DNA from: Myxococcota bacterium
GTDB taxonomy: Bacteria; Myxococcota_A; UBA9160; UBA4427
Reading direction: 5' to 3'
DNA: 64,000 nucleotides
NCBI GenBank assembly: GCA_041389495.1
Contig: JAWKRT010000001.1
Coordinates: 1,612,001 to 1,676,000, forward strand
Below the pieces are notes generated by a model, which worked only from the letters and a program-made list of their open reading frames with translations, did not search any database and had not been told where the DNA came from. Positions 33,055-43,426 of this stretch are shown in pieces (the stretch's first letter is position 1; every line of letters starts with the position of its first letter). The translations under genes were made by a program, and so were the position numbers.

Positions 33055-33060
33055 AGTATA
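33055..33060 (-). promoter_or_regulatory. -10-like element, leaderless start of [2Fe-2S] gene
   Basis: TATACT on the minus strand, one of the best -10 hexamers in the window, ends 7 nt before the ATG. No Shine-Dalgarno sequence and no clear -35. Confidence 0.5.
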
Positions 33061-33153
33061 CGCGCCGTCGTCCGACGGCCGCGGCACGCGCCGCGCGCTC
33101 GCCGCGCGCGGCGGCGGCCGCGCGCGCCACTCGATCGGTTGCGGAGCACCCGC

Positions 33154-33861
33154 ATGTCTTCGATGCGCACGACGCCCTGGCGCGGGGGCAGCTTCCAGGA
33201 GGATCGCCGCCGCGATCTCGTGCTCGCGGTGTGTCACGAGATCGGGAACCTCGTGGCGGCCGTGCGTCTCGAGGCCCACCTGCTCGACGACGAGGACGGT
33301 CCGCTCGGCGTCGCGCGCGCGGCCGTCGCGATCGAGGACCTGACGGCGCGCGTCGGCGCGCTGCTCGCGCAGGTGCGGCCGCTGCTCGAGGAGGTGGACG
33401 GCGGCGGGGCGGGGCGCGTCAGCGCGCGCGCGCTGCTCGCGAACCTGCGCGACGTGTTCGACGAGCGCGGGGCGCCCGGCGTGCGGCTCGCGATCGAGGT
33501 CGCGCCCGATCTCCCCTTCGTCGTCGGCGACCCGGAGCGCATCAACGCGCTGCTGCTGCTGATCGCGCTCGGCGGCGTCGAGGCCGCGACGCGCGCGCGC
33601 GGGAGCGAGCCGGGCCGGGTCGACGTCGCGGCGCGCGTGTGCGACGACCGGCTCGAGATCGCGGTGTGCGACGACGGCCCGCGCGATGGCGAGCTCGACG
33701 ACTGGCGGGTCGGCGCGCAGCGCGGGCGCGTGCTCGCGCTCCAGCTCGCCGACCTCCTGCTCGGCTCGCTCGGCGGCGAGGCCGACGTCGAGCGCGCCGA
33801 CGGCCGCACGTGCGTGCGGCTCGTGCTCGCGATCGCGGGCGACGACCCGCCGCCGCGCTAG
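33154..33861 (+). CDS. histidine-kinase-like protein with degenerate ATPase domain
   Basis: 235 residues, soluble, no sensor domain. A HisKA-like H-box reads LAVCHEIGNLVAAV with H28. A HATPase-like region follows (LPFVVGDPERINALLLLIALGG), with CDDGPRDG resembling a G1 box. The N-box asparagine and the glycine-rich G2 box are not recognisable, so ATP binding is doubtful. It may be a phosphotransfer protein or a decayed kinase. No response regulator is adjacent. Its TAG stop overlaps the desaturase stop on the other strand. Confidence 0.65.
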   Translation: MSSMRTTPWRGGSFQEDRRRDLVLAVCHEIGNLVAAVRLEAHLLDDEDGPLGVARAAVAIEDLTARVGALLAQVRPLLEEVDGGGAGRVSARALLANLRDVFDERGAPGVRLAIEVAPDLPFVVGDPERINALLLLIALGGVEAATRARGSEPGRVDVAARVCDDRLEIAVCDDGPRDGELDDWRVGAQRGRVLALQLADLLLGSLGGEADVERADGRTCVRLVLAIAGDDPPPR

Positions 33862-34802
33862 CGGCGCGCGTCGTGCGCCGACGCCTCGAGGAGCTGGGCG
33901 GGAACTTCGCGCAGCTGCCAGACGACGCCGAGCCGCGCGAGCGCGCGCAGCGCGTACCAGGTGACGTCGATCTCCCACCAGAAGAAGCCGTTGCGCGCGG
34001 CCGGCATGTACTTGTGGTGGTTGTTGTGCCAGCCCTCGCCGAGCGTGAGCAGCGCGAGCCACAGGTTGTTGCGGCTGTCGTCGCCCGTCTCGTAGCGGCG
34101 CGACCCGAACAGGTGGGCGAGCGAGTTGATCGAGTAGGTCGCGTGCCAGAGCAGCGTCGTCGAGATGCAGAAGCCGAAGACGAGCCACGAGAGCCCGCCC
34201 GCCGCGAAGAGCCCCGCCGCGAGCAGGGCGGGCGGCACGACGTGCCAGCGGTTCAGCCACACGAGCTCGGGGTAGCGCGCGAGGTCGGGAACGAGCTCGA
34301 TCTCGGTGCGCCCCCACGCGTCGTCGAAGATCCACGCCTGGTGCGAGTACCAGAAGCCCCGGCGCGGCGAGTGCATGTCGCCGTCGCGATCGGAGAAGCG
34401 GTGGTGGCGGCGGTGCCCGGCCGCCCACCAGAGCGGCCCCTTCTGCACCGCCATGCAGCCGAGCACGGCGAGGGCGAACTGGAAGGCGCGGCTCGTGCGG
34501 TAGGCGCGGTGCGAGAAGTAGCGGTGGTAGCCGCCGGTGATGGCGAACATGCGCAGCCAGAAGAGGCCGAGGCAGAGCGCGACCTCGGTCGCGCCGACGC
34601 CGGTGAAGAACGCGAGCAGGCACGCCGCGTGGATGGTCCAGTAGATCGCCGCGGAGAGCGCGGCCTGGCGCGACCACGCGCCGTCGGCGTCGCGCTCGCC
34701 GGGAGCGGCGGCGGGCGCCGCGGCCGCCGCCCGCGGCGCGGCCTCGAGCGGCGCGGGCAGGTCGAGGTTCGCTTCGGGCGTCGTCGGGATCGGGCTGGCC
34801 AT
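33858..34802 (-). CDS. acyl-CoA/fatty acid desaturase (delta-9 type)
   Basis: Integral membrane di-iron enzyme that introduces a cis double bond. 314 residues from ATG 34802. The three histidine boxes are GYHRYFSHRAY, GHRRHHRFSD and GWHNNHHKY. Hydrophobic pairs flank them. The first 40 residues are Ala/Pro-rich and variable. This is the stearoyl-CoA-desaturase-like group seen in many bacteria; whether it uses acyl-CoA or phospholipid acyl chains is not visible. Divergent from typA. Confidence 0.92.
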   Translation of the reverse strand: MASPIPTTPEANLDLPAPLEAAPRAAAAAPAAAPGERDADGAWSRQAALSAAIYWTIHAACLLAFFTGVGATEVALCLGLFWLRMFAITGGYHRYFSHRAYRTSRAFQFALAVLGCMAVQKGPLWWAAGHRRHHRFSDRDGDMHSPRRGFWYSHQAWIFDDAWGRTEIELVPDLARYPELVWLNRWHVVPPALLAAGLFAAGGLSWLVFGFCISTTLLWHATYSINSLAHLFGSRRYETGDDSRNNLWLALLTLGEGWHNNHHKYMPAARNGFFWWEIDVTWYALRALARLGVVWQLREVPAQLLEASAHDARR

Positions 34803-35109
34803 GGGAGCGCGGCTCCTCCTCGTGCGTGGGCAGCACCCGCGGCGCGCGCCCGCGCGGGCGGCGTCCGGGCTCCGGATGGACCTTCGGTGGAGGCGGCCGA
34901 ACGCTACGGAGCGCATCGGCGCTGCGCAGCGCGCGCGCTGTGAAACTTGCGTAAAAGGGCGAGCGGCGCGGAGGGTGGCGCCTCTGCTAGCTTCCGCGCC
35001 CGCCACGCGCCGGCGGCCGCGCACGTGCACGAGCCGCCGCCCCCCGCGCACGTCACCGGAATGCCCGAGCCCGCGTCGGCTCGACGCCGGACGGACCGAG
35101 AGCCCGCCC

Positions 35110-36960
<1,851 letters not shown>

Positions 36961-36983
36961 GCGCGCCGCGCGGCCGCGACGGG

Positions 36984-37012
36984 TTGACCGCGCGCGCGGC
37001 GCCGCGGAAACT
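36984..37012 (+). promoter_or_regulatory. putative promoter of PhyH gene, leaderless
   Basis: TTGACC (36984-36989), 17-bp spacer, GAAACT (37007-37012), then 9 nt to the ATG. The hexamers resemble those of imuA (TTGACC/GAAGAT). No ribosome-binding sequence is present. Confidence 0.45.
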
Positions 37013-37021
37013 CCGCGCGCC

Positions 37022-37828
37022 ATGACGACCCCCTCCTTCTCCCTGACCCCGTCCGAGGCGCGCGCCTATCGCGAGGACGGCTTCTTCGTCCGCGAGGCGC
37101 AGTTCGCGCCCGCCGAGCTCGACGCGATGCGCGCGGCCGCCGAGCGCGTCGTCGCCGTCGCGGGCGCCGCGGCGCAGGCGAGCCCGGCCTACGCGATCGA
37201 CGGCAACCGCTACGTCGACACCGACGGCATCACCGTGCAGTTCGAGCACGCCGAGGGCACCGCGACGATCCGCGTGATCGAGCCGTTCCACCACCTCGAC
37301 CCGCTGTTCGACGCCCTGCTCGACGACCCGCGCATCGTCGAGCCGATGCGCGGCGTGCTCGGCTGCGACCGCGTCGCGGTGTGGACCGACAAGATGAACC
37401 TGAAGCGCCCTCGCGAGGGGTCGCGCTTCCGCTGGCACCAGGACTCGCCCTACTGGACGCACGTCTGCGCGCACGTCGACCGGCTGCCGAACGTCATGGT
37501 CGCGCTCGACGACGCGAGCGAGCGCAACGGCTGCTTCCGCGTCGTGCGCGGCAGCCACACGAAGGGCTGCCTCCCGGGCATCCACGACGGCTCGCGGCTC
37601 GGCCCGCTGTTCACGGACCCGACGGCCTTCGACGAGTCGCGGCAGGTGCCGATCGCGGTGCCCGCCGGGTCGCTCGTCTTCTTCAGCCCGCACACCGTGC
37701 ACGGCTCGCTGCCCAACGAGTCCGACGAGCCGCGGCGCGCGCTCGTGCTGACCTATCAGCCCGCGGGCTTCCCGATGTTCAAGCGCGAGGGCGTGCGCGA
37801 GGCGGGCGCCGCGAGCGCCGCCGGGTGA
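37022..37828 (+). CDS. phytanoyl-CoA dioxygenase (PhyH) family protein
   Basis: Fe(II)/2-oxoglutarate-dependent oxygenase, 268 residues. Iron ligands are H139-x-D141 in RWHQDSPYW and H227 in SPHTVHGSLPNES; R238 likely binds 2-oxoglutarate. The family hydroxylates varied substrates (phytanoyl-CoA, ectoine, secondary metabolites). The neighbours give no hint beyond the general acyl-CoA context. Stands alone between typA and the convergent thrH. Confidence 0.88.
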   Translation: MTTPSFSLTPSEARAYREDGFFVREAQFAPAELDAMRAAAERVVAVAGAAAQASPAYAIDGNRYVDTDGITVQFEHAEGTATIRVIEPFHHLDPLFDALLDDPRIVEPMRGVLGCDRVAVWTDKMNLKRPREGSRFRWHQDSPYWTHVCAHVDRLPNVMVALDDASERNGCFRVVRGSHTKGCLPGIHDGSRLGPLFTDPTAFDESRQVPIAVPAGSLVFFSPHTVHGSLPNESDEPRRALVLTYQPAGFPMFKREGVREAGAASAAG

Positions 37829-37850
37829 GGCGCGGCGCCCGGCGGCGACG

Positions 37851-38468
37851 CTAGGCGTCGACGTCGCGCAGCGAGGCGCGCGCGAACTCGCGCGCGAGCG
37901 CGTCGTACGTCGTCGCGACGGGGAACTGCGGGAACTCGTCGATCACGTTCTGCGGCGGGCGGAACAGGATCCCCGCGTCGGCCTCGGCGAGCATCGTCGT
38001 GTCGTTGTACGAGTCGCCGGCGGCGATGATGCGGAAGTTCAGGCCGTGCAGGGCCTGGACGGCCTTGCGCTTCGGGTCCTTCTGGCGCAGGTGGTAGTCG
38101 ACGATCGTGCCGCTCGCGTCGGACTCGAGGCGGTGGCAGAACAGCGTCGGGTGTCCGAGCTGCGCCATGAGCGGCGCGGCGAACTCGTAGAACGTGTCGG
38201 AGAGGATGATCACCTGGAAGCGCGCGCGCAGCCACGCGAGGAAGTCGGCCGCTCCCTCGAGCGGACGCATGCCGCCGATCACCTGCTGGATGTCGGCGAG
38301 CCCGAGCCCGTGCTCCTTCAGGATCGCGAGGCGCTGCTTCATCAGCACGTCGTAGTCGGGGATGTCGCGCGTCGTCGCGCGCAGCGCATCGATGCGCGTG
38401 CGTTCGGCGAACTCGATCCAGATCTCGGGGATCAGGACGCCTTCGAGGTCGAGACAGGCGAGCTCCAC
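37851..38468 (-). CDS. thrH: phosphoserine phosphatase/homoserine phosphotransferase ThrH
   Basis: HAD-superfamily enzyme able to dephosphorylate phosphoserine and transfer the phosphate to homoserine. 205 residues from GTG 38468, which has GGAG upstream and makes the N-terminus ELACLDLEGVLIPEIW, the exact ThrH start. It uses the D-x-E form of the HAD motif (LDLEG), as ThrH does. Further motifs are ILSDTFYEF and AAGDSYNDTTML. The length equals that of Pseudomonas ThrH. Confidence 0.93.
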   Translation of the reverse strand: MELACLDLEGVLIPEIWIEFAERTRIDALRATTRDIPDYDVLMKQRLAILKEHGLGLADIQQVIGGMRPLEGAADFLAWLRARFQVIILSDTFYEFAAPLMAQLGHPTLFCHRLESDASGTIVDYHLRQKDPKRKAVQALHGLNFRIIAAGDSYNDTTMLAEADAGILFRPPQNVIDEFPQFPVATTYDALAREFARASLRDVDA

Positions 38469-38562
38469 GTCCGGGACTCCTCGTGTGCCGCGGCGGGCGA
38501 TGCGCGGCGTGCGCACGCGCGACGCGACCGGTGCCGACGAGGCGCGGAGTCTAGCGGCGAGG

Positions 38563-38568
38563 TACGCT
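38563..38568 (+). promoter_or_regulatory. putative -10 element of uppP
   Basis: TACGCT 25 nt before the uppP ATG, of the TA(T/C)GCT type also seen before ndk and tRNA-Pro. A purine-rich GGGGGG follows before the start. Confidence 0.35.
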
Positions 38569-38593
38569 CCGCGCGCCGCAGGGGGGCGGCGCG

Positions 38594-39379
38594 ATGACGA
38601 TCGTCGAAGCGCTCGTGCTCGGCCTCGTGCAGGGGCTGACCGAGTTCCTGCCCGTGTCGAGCTCGGGCCACCTCGTGATCTTCGAGACGCTATTCGGGAT
38701 CGAGGGCGAGGGCGGCCTCGTGTTCGAGGTCGCCGTGCACGTGGCGACGCTGCTCGCGATCCTCGTCGTCTACCGCGCGCGCGTCGCCGGCCTCGCGCGC
38801 GGAGCGCTCGCGCGCGACCGCGACGCGTGGGCCTACATCGCGAAGCTCGCGCTCGCGACGTTTCCCGCCGTCGTCGTCGGTCTCGGCGCGAAGGACCGCA
38901 TCGAGGCGACGTTCGCGAGCCCGGCCGTCGTCGGCGTCTGCCTCGTCGTCACCGCGGCCATCCTGTGGACGACGCGCGCGACGCTCCCGCGCGCGCGCGC
39001 CGCGGAGCCGGGCTTCGCGGCCGCGCTCTGGATCGGCTGCGCCCAGGCGTTCGCCATCCTGCCCGGCATCTCGCGCAGCGGCACGACGGTGGCCGCCGCG
39101 CTCGCGCTCGGCGTCGCGCCGATCGCGGCCGCCGAGTTCTCGTTCCTGCTCGGCACGATCGCGATCGCGGGCGCGGCGGTGCTGATCCTGCCCGACCTCG
39201 CGGGCGCGCGCGCCGAGCTCGCGCCGATCGCGCTCGGGAGCGCGGCGGCGCTCGCGTCGGGCGTCGGCGCGATCGCGCTCTTCCTGCGCCTGCTCGAGCG
39301 CAAGACGTTCCACGCGTTCGCCTACTACCTGGTCCCGGCCGGTCTCGGCTTCCTCGCGTACACGGCGCTGCGCGCCTAG
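38594..39379 (+). CDS. uppP: undecaprenyl-diphosphatase
   Basis: Recycles the lipid carrier of peptidoglycan synthesis by dephosphorylating undecaprenyl-PP. 261 residues, about seven to eight membrane segments. Active-site motifs: LGLVQGLTEFLPVSSSGHL near the N-terminus and LPGISRSGTTVAA in the second half. It cooperates functionally with the mraY/murG cluster 20 kb away. A strong bidirectional hairpin follows. Confidence 0.95.
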   Translation: MTIVEALVLGLVQGLTEFLPVSSSGHLVIFETLFGIEGEGGLVFEVAVHVATLLAILVVYRARVAGLARGALARDRDAWAYIAKLALATFPAVVVGLGAKDRIEATFASPAVVGVCLVVTAAILWTTRATLPRARAAEPGFAAALWIGCAQAFAILPGISRSGTTVAAALALGVAPIAAAEFSFLLGTIAIAGAAVLILPDLAGARAELAPIALGSAAALASGVGAIALFLRLLERKTFHAFAYYLVPAGLGFLAYTALRA

Positions 39380-39402
39380 CGAGCGCGCGCCCCGACGCAG
39401 AG

Positions 39403-39430
39403 CGGCCCGCCTCCCGAGGGAGGCGGGCCG
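39403..39430. terminator. bidirectional terminator between uppP and sigma factor gene
   Basis: CGGCCCGCCTCCC (39403-39415) pairs with GGGAGGCGGGCCG (39418-39430), 12-13 bp with a tiny loop. It lies between two convergent genes and serves either strand. No T-run. Confidence 0.7.
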
Positions 39431-39456
39431 CCGTCGTCGCCGGCTCGAGCCGCCGT

Positions 39457-40836
39457 CTACGGCTCGAGGATCGGGTGGAGCCGCTGCGCGGGCTGCGTCT
39501 CGCGCAGCTTCTTGAGCGCGCGCGCCTCGAGCTGGCGGACGCGCTCGCGCGAGAGGCCGAGCGACTGGCCGATCTGCTCGAGCGTGTGCTCCTCCTCGCC
39601 GCCGAGGCCGTAGCGCAGGCGCAGGATGAGCTGCTCGCGCGGCGTGAGCGACCCGATCAGCGAGCCCACCCCGGTGCGCATGCGCTCGTCGTCGATGCCG
39701 CCGTCCGGGCGCGTGGACGTCGGGTCGGCCACGAAGTCCTCGAGCCGCTTCTCCGTTCCCGCCACCGTCGACTCGAGCGAGATCGCCTCGCGCGAGAGGC
39801 GGTCGAGCGCTTCGAGCGACTCGGTGTCGGTGCCGAGCGCCGGCGCGAGCTCGGCCGGCGTCGGCTCGCGGCCGAGCTTGCCCGTCAGCTCCGCGCGCAC
39901 GCGCTGGCTGCGCTGCAGCCGGTCGTGCACGTGCGAGGGCAGGCGGATCGTGCGCGAGTGGTTCTGGATCGCGCGCACGAGCGCCTGGCGGATCCACCAG
40001 ACCGCGTACGTCGAGAACTTGAAGCCGCGCCGGTGATCGAACTTCTCGACCGCGCGGATGAGCCCCAGGTTGCCCTCCTGGATCAGGTCCGGGAACGACA
40101 GGCCGAGGTTCCGGTAGTCCTTCGCGATCGCGACCACGAGCTTCAGGTTGTGCTCGATGAAGCGGTTCTTGACCGTCGTCATCTGGTGGTGCGCCGTCTC
40201 GACGCGGTCGACCAGCTCGAGCAGCCGCTCCTTCGCGACGCCGGCCTGCTCCTCGAGCTCGGCGAGCCGACGCGTGCGCCGGCGCGCCTGGCGCATCTCG
40301 GCCGCGAGGTCGAGCGCCTGCTCGCGCAGCTCGACCAGCACGGCGAGCGACAGCTGCGCGCCGTGCATGTCCTTCGCGATCCTGGCGTCGGCCTTGGCGA
40401 GCGCGTCCGCATCGGCGTCGGCGCCCTTGAGCCAGATCTTGTCGCGGTCGGCCAGGTGGCCGCGCAGCTTCTTGACGGCGCGCTCGACGCGCGCCGCGAT
40501 CTCGCCCGTCTCCTCGTCGCCGGCCGACTCCGAGAGCTTGGCGCCCGTGTGGGACAGCGCGCGCAGCGCATCCCAGCGCGAGACGACGTGCTTGGCCGAG
40601 CTCGGGATCGCGTAGAGCGCGTCGCGCAGCTGCGCCGTCGACGCCTCGAGATCCTTCGCGAGGACGACCTCCTCCTCGCGCTTGAGCGTGCGCGTGCCGC
40701 CGATCTCCTGGAAGTAGGACTCGAGCGGCCGCCGCTCGCGGCCGGGATCGAGCTCCTCGGACTGCGCGACGGGCGTCGCGCCCTGTGCGGACGACTTCGC
40801 CTTCGGATCGCTCTTTGCGTGCTGCTTCTCGCTCAT
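39457..40836 (-). CDS. RNA polymerase sigma-70 family factor (group 1/2)
   Basis: 459 residues. Region 1.2 (PLESYFQEIGGTRTLKREEE) is near the N-terminus. A charged, mostly helical insertion of about 150 residues precedes region 2 (NLKLVVAIAKDYRNLGLSFPDLIQEG, then FDHRRGFKFSTYAVWWIRQA). Region 3 is RLPSHVHDRLQRSQR and region 4 carries the helix-turn-helix (LEQIGQSLGLSRERVRQLEARAL). A region 1.1 like that of RpoD is lacking. It may be an RpoS- or RpoH-like alternative factor or a divergent housekeeping one. AGGTGG ribosome site before ATG 40836. Confidence 0.85.
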   Translation of the reverse strand: MSEKQHAKSDPKAKSSAQGATPVAQSEELDPGRERRPLESYFQEIGGTRTLKREEEVVLAKDLEASTAQLRDALYAIPSSAKHVVSRWDALRALSHTGAKLSESAGDEETGEIAARVERAVKKLRGHLADRDKIWLKGADADADALAKADARIAKDMHGAQLSLAVLVELREQALDLAAEMRQARRRTRRLAELEEQAGVAKERLLELVDRVETAHHQMTTVKNRFIEHNLKLVVAIAKDYRNLGLSFPDLIQEGNLGLIRAVEKFDHRRGFKFSTYAVWWIRQALVRAIQNHSRTIRLPSHVHDRLQRSQRVRAELTGKLGREPTPAELAPALGTDTESLEALDRLSREAISLESTVAGTEKRLEDFVADPTSTRPDGGIDDERMRTGVGSLIGSLTPREQLILRLRYGLGGEEEHTLEQIGQSLGLSRERVRQLEARALKKLRETQPAQRLHPILEP

Positions 40837-41543
40837 ACCACCACCTCGCGGGCTCCGTTCGTCAGTGCGATTCCGAAGTGCTCGTCGGATACCGCCTGCC
40901 CGGGCCCGGTTTCGGATCGGCCTCGTCGACTCGCGCCGACGGCGGAGCGCCGATCGGTCGGCGCGCTCGCCTGCCTCTGCCTCCAACCTCGCATCGCCGG
41001 CGTCGGCGCTTCCGCCGCTCGCGCCGACCGGACGACCGCAATGCCCAAGGACCGTTCGCTCGTCACGACGACCTCCCGCGAGCGGCGCGGGCCGCTCGCT
41101 GTCCGTACGGGGAAGGTCATGCTTCGCTGGCCACGGCTGCGGTGCGATCGACGGAGGCGAGGGCGCGCGATGGAATCGCCGTCCGCAGGCAGGGCTTCGC
41201 GTCCTGGCTGCGGGCCATCGATCGACCGAGTGGGGGGGCAACCAAGTGGCCCGGGATTATCTGCGTTTCGCGTGACTTCTGCTAGCGATTTTCCGACCCC
41301 GAGCACGCGATCGCGCTCCTCTCGAAAGGGCTGCCGGGCCACCCCGTGGGCGGCTCCGGGATTCCAGACTGGGTCGCCCTGGGCGCCTTGCCACCGTCCT
41401 CCTCGACCTCTCACGGGAGGTATGTGGCGCTTCGGCAACGTTTGTGTCGAACCTGCGGTCGCGGTGGCCCGAATCGGGCGCCTCGCGCCGGCGAGAGCGC
41501 CTTCGCGCCGCCCGCGCGGCAGCTCGTGCGCGGAGCGCGCGCG
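40837..41543. other. 707-bp gene-free region upstream of sigma factor gene
   Basis: No credible gene. On the minus strand a -10-like GATAAT is at 41261-41256, which would give the sigma factor mRNA a leader of about 410 nt. A 9-bp stem-loop with a 4-nt loop (41078-41086 with 41091-41099) lies inside that stretch. Base composition is visibly less GC-rich than in the neighbours. It could hold a regulatory leader or a small RNA. Confidence 0.5.
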
Positions 41544-43322
41544 CTAGAAGGGCCAGATCAGGGGGATGAGGACGATCCCGAGGGTCGCGACGAGCACGTC
41601 GAGCGGCCACCCGCTGCGGACGAAGTCCGCGAAGCGGTAGCCACCCGGGCCGTAGACGATCAGGTGGGTCTGGTACGCGACCGGCGACGCGAACGCGCAG
41701 CACGAGGCCGAGGCCACGGCCATCACGAACCCGCGCGGGTCGGCGTCGACGAGCTGCGCAGTGGCGACGGCGACCGGGAACATGATCGCCGCGGCGGCGT
41801 TGTGCTGGAGCGTCTCGGCCATCGCGAGGCACAGCAGGTAGACGACGGCGAGCGCGACGTGCGGCGAGGCGTCGTGGCCGATGCCGGCGGCCGCGACCAG
41901 GCCGCGCGCCACGAAGTCCGCCGCGCCCGTCACCTGCATCGCCTGCGCGATGCCGAGCCCGGCCCCGATCACGATCAGGATCGGCCACTGCACGCTCTGC
42001 CGCGCCTCGGGCCCGGTGACGCAGCGCGTGAGGATCAGCACGCCGGCGCCCGCACAGGCGGCGAGCGAGATCGGCACGTCGAATGCGCTCACCGAGAGCA
42101 CGAGCGCGACGAGCGTCGCGATCGCGAGCCAGGCGCGCTCGAAGCGCGGCTTGTCGCCTTCGCCGATGTCCGAGACGAGGAAGAAGTCGGGGCTGTTGCG
42201 GTGCGCGCGCAGGAAGCCGGGCGCCGTCTGCAGCAGCAGCGAGTCGCCCGGGCGCATGACGATGTCGCCGATCTTGCCGGCGACGCGCTCGCCGTTGCGG
42301 TGGATGGCGATCACCGCCGCGTCGTAGACGGTGCGGAAGTTCGCGCGCTTGACGGTCGTGCCCGCGAGCGGGGACGAGCTCGACACCACGGCCTCCACCC
42401 ACATCCGACGCGCCGCCGACACGCGTCGCGCCTCCTCCTCCTCGACCGGCACGAGCCCGCGGATGCGCTGGAGATCGACGATCGTCGAGACGACGCCCGC
42501 GAACACGAGGTGGTCGCCGGCGCGGATCGGGAGGTCGGGCGCGACGGGCGTGATCACGCGGCCGCGCCGGTCGATCTCGACGAGGAACAGGCCGGGCAGG
42601 TGGCGGAGCCCGGCGTCCTCGACCGTCTGGTTGACGAGCGGGCACTCGGGCTCGACGCGCATCGTGATCATGTACTCGCGGCGCCGGTCCCCGACGACGT
42701 CGCCGGGCGGCTCGCGGTCGGGGAGCACGCGCCAGACGCCGAAGATCAGGTAGAGCAGCCCCGCGAGCGCGATCGGGAGGCCGAGCGGCAGCAGCTCGAA
42801 GAAGCCCATCTCGCGCATGCCCGCCTCGCCCATCAGGCCCGCGACCGTGAGGTTCACGCTCGTTCCGATCAGCGTCGTGCTGCTGCCGAGGATCGCCGCG
42901 TAGGACACGGGGATCAGCAGGCGGCTCGGCGAGATGCGCACGCGCTTGCCCCAGTCGATGACGGCGGGCGTCATCATCGCGACGATCGGCGCGTTGTTCA
43001 GGAAGGCGGAGAACGCGGCGACGGGCACCGTGATGCGGACGAGCCCGCCCGTGAGCGAGGACTCGCGTCCCATCCACCAGCGCAGCACGAGGTCGAGCGC
43101 GCCCGTCGAGCGCAGCGCCGCCGACACGATGAACAGCACGCCGATCGCGATCACGGACTTGTTCGAGAAGCCGGCGAACGCCTCCGCCGGCGTCAGGATG
43201 CCGACGAGCGCGAGGCTCACGAGTGCGGCCATCATGACGAGATCGGGCGCGGCGATCTCGCGCAGCATCGCGACGAGGGCGAGCGCCACGACGCCGAGCG
43301 TGAACGCGATCTGCCAGTCCAT
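41544..43322 (-). CDS. SLC13/DASS-type transporter with two RCK_C (TrkA-C) domains
   Basis: 592 residues. Two membrane halves (about residues 1-200 and 400-592) flank a cytoplasmic block with two TrkA-C-like domains (EPECPLVNQTVEDAGLRHL...AGDHLVFAG and SPLAGTTVKRANFR...RPGDSLLLQT). The FLNNAPIVAMMTP and LQHNAAAAIMFPVAVA hairpins match the anion/Na+ binding loops of the divalent anion:Na+ symporters. Likely substrates are sulfate, dicarboxylate or another anion; the regulatory domains suggest ligand gating. Confidence 0.85.
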   Translation of the reverse strand: MDWQIAFTLGVVALALVAMLREIAAPDLVMMAALVSLALVGILTPAEAFAGFSNKSVIAIGVLFIVSAALRSTGALDLVLRWWMGRESSLTGGLVRITVPVAAFSAFLNNAPIVAMMTPAVIDWGKRVRISPSRLLIPVSYAAILGSSTTLIGTSVNLTVAGLMGEAGMREMGFFELLPLGLPIALAGLLYLIFGVWRVLPDREPPGDVVGDRRREYMITMRVEPECPLVNQTVEDAGLRHLPGLFLVEIDRRGRVITPVAPDLPIRAGDHLVFAGVVSTIVDLQRIRGLVPVEEEEARRVSAARRMWVEAVVSSSSPLAGTTVKRANFRTVYDAAVIAIHRNGERVAGKIGDIVMRPGDSLLLQTAPGFLRAHRNSPDFFLVSDIGEGDKPRFERAWLAIATLVALVLSVSAFDVPISLAACAGAGVLILTRCVTGPEARQSVQWPILIVIGAGLGIAQAMQVTGAADFVARGLVAAAGIGHDASPHVALAVVYLLCLAMAETLQHNAAAAIMFPVAVATAQLVDADPRGFVMAVASASCCAFASPVAYQTHLIVYGPGGYRFADFVRSGWPLDVLVATLGIVLIPLIWPF

Positions 43323-43412
43323 GTGGCGTCGGACGATAGGCGGCGGCGCACGCGCGGCCAAGCGTCGCGGCCGCCCGCCCGCGCGCGTGCGGCGCGCGCT
43401 CCGGCGATCCGC

Positions 43413-43418
43413 CACACT
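43413..43418 (+). promoter_or_regulatory. -10-like element, leaderless start of GNAT gene
   Basis: CACACT ends 8 nt before the ATG at 43427; the intervening CGCGCGCC is not a ribosome site. Weakest member of the leaderless set. Confidence 0.25.
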
Positions 43419-43426
43419 CGCGCGCC

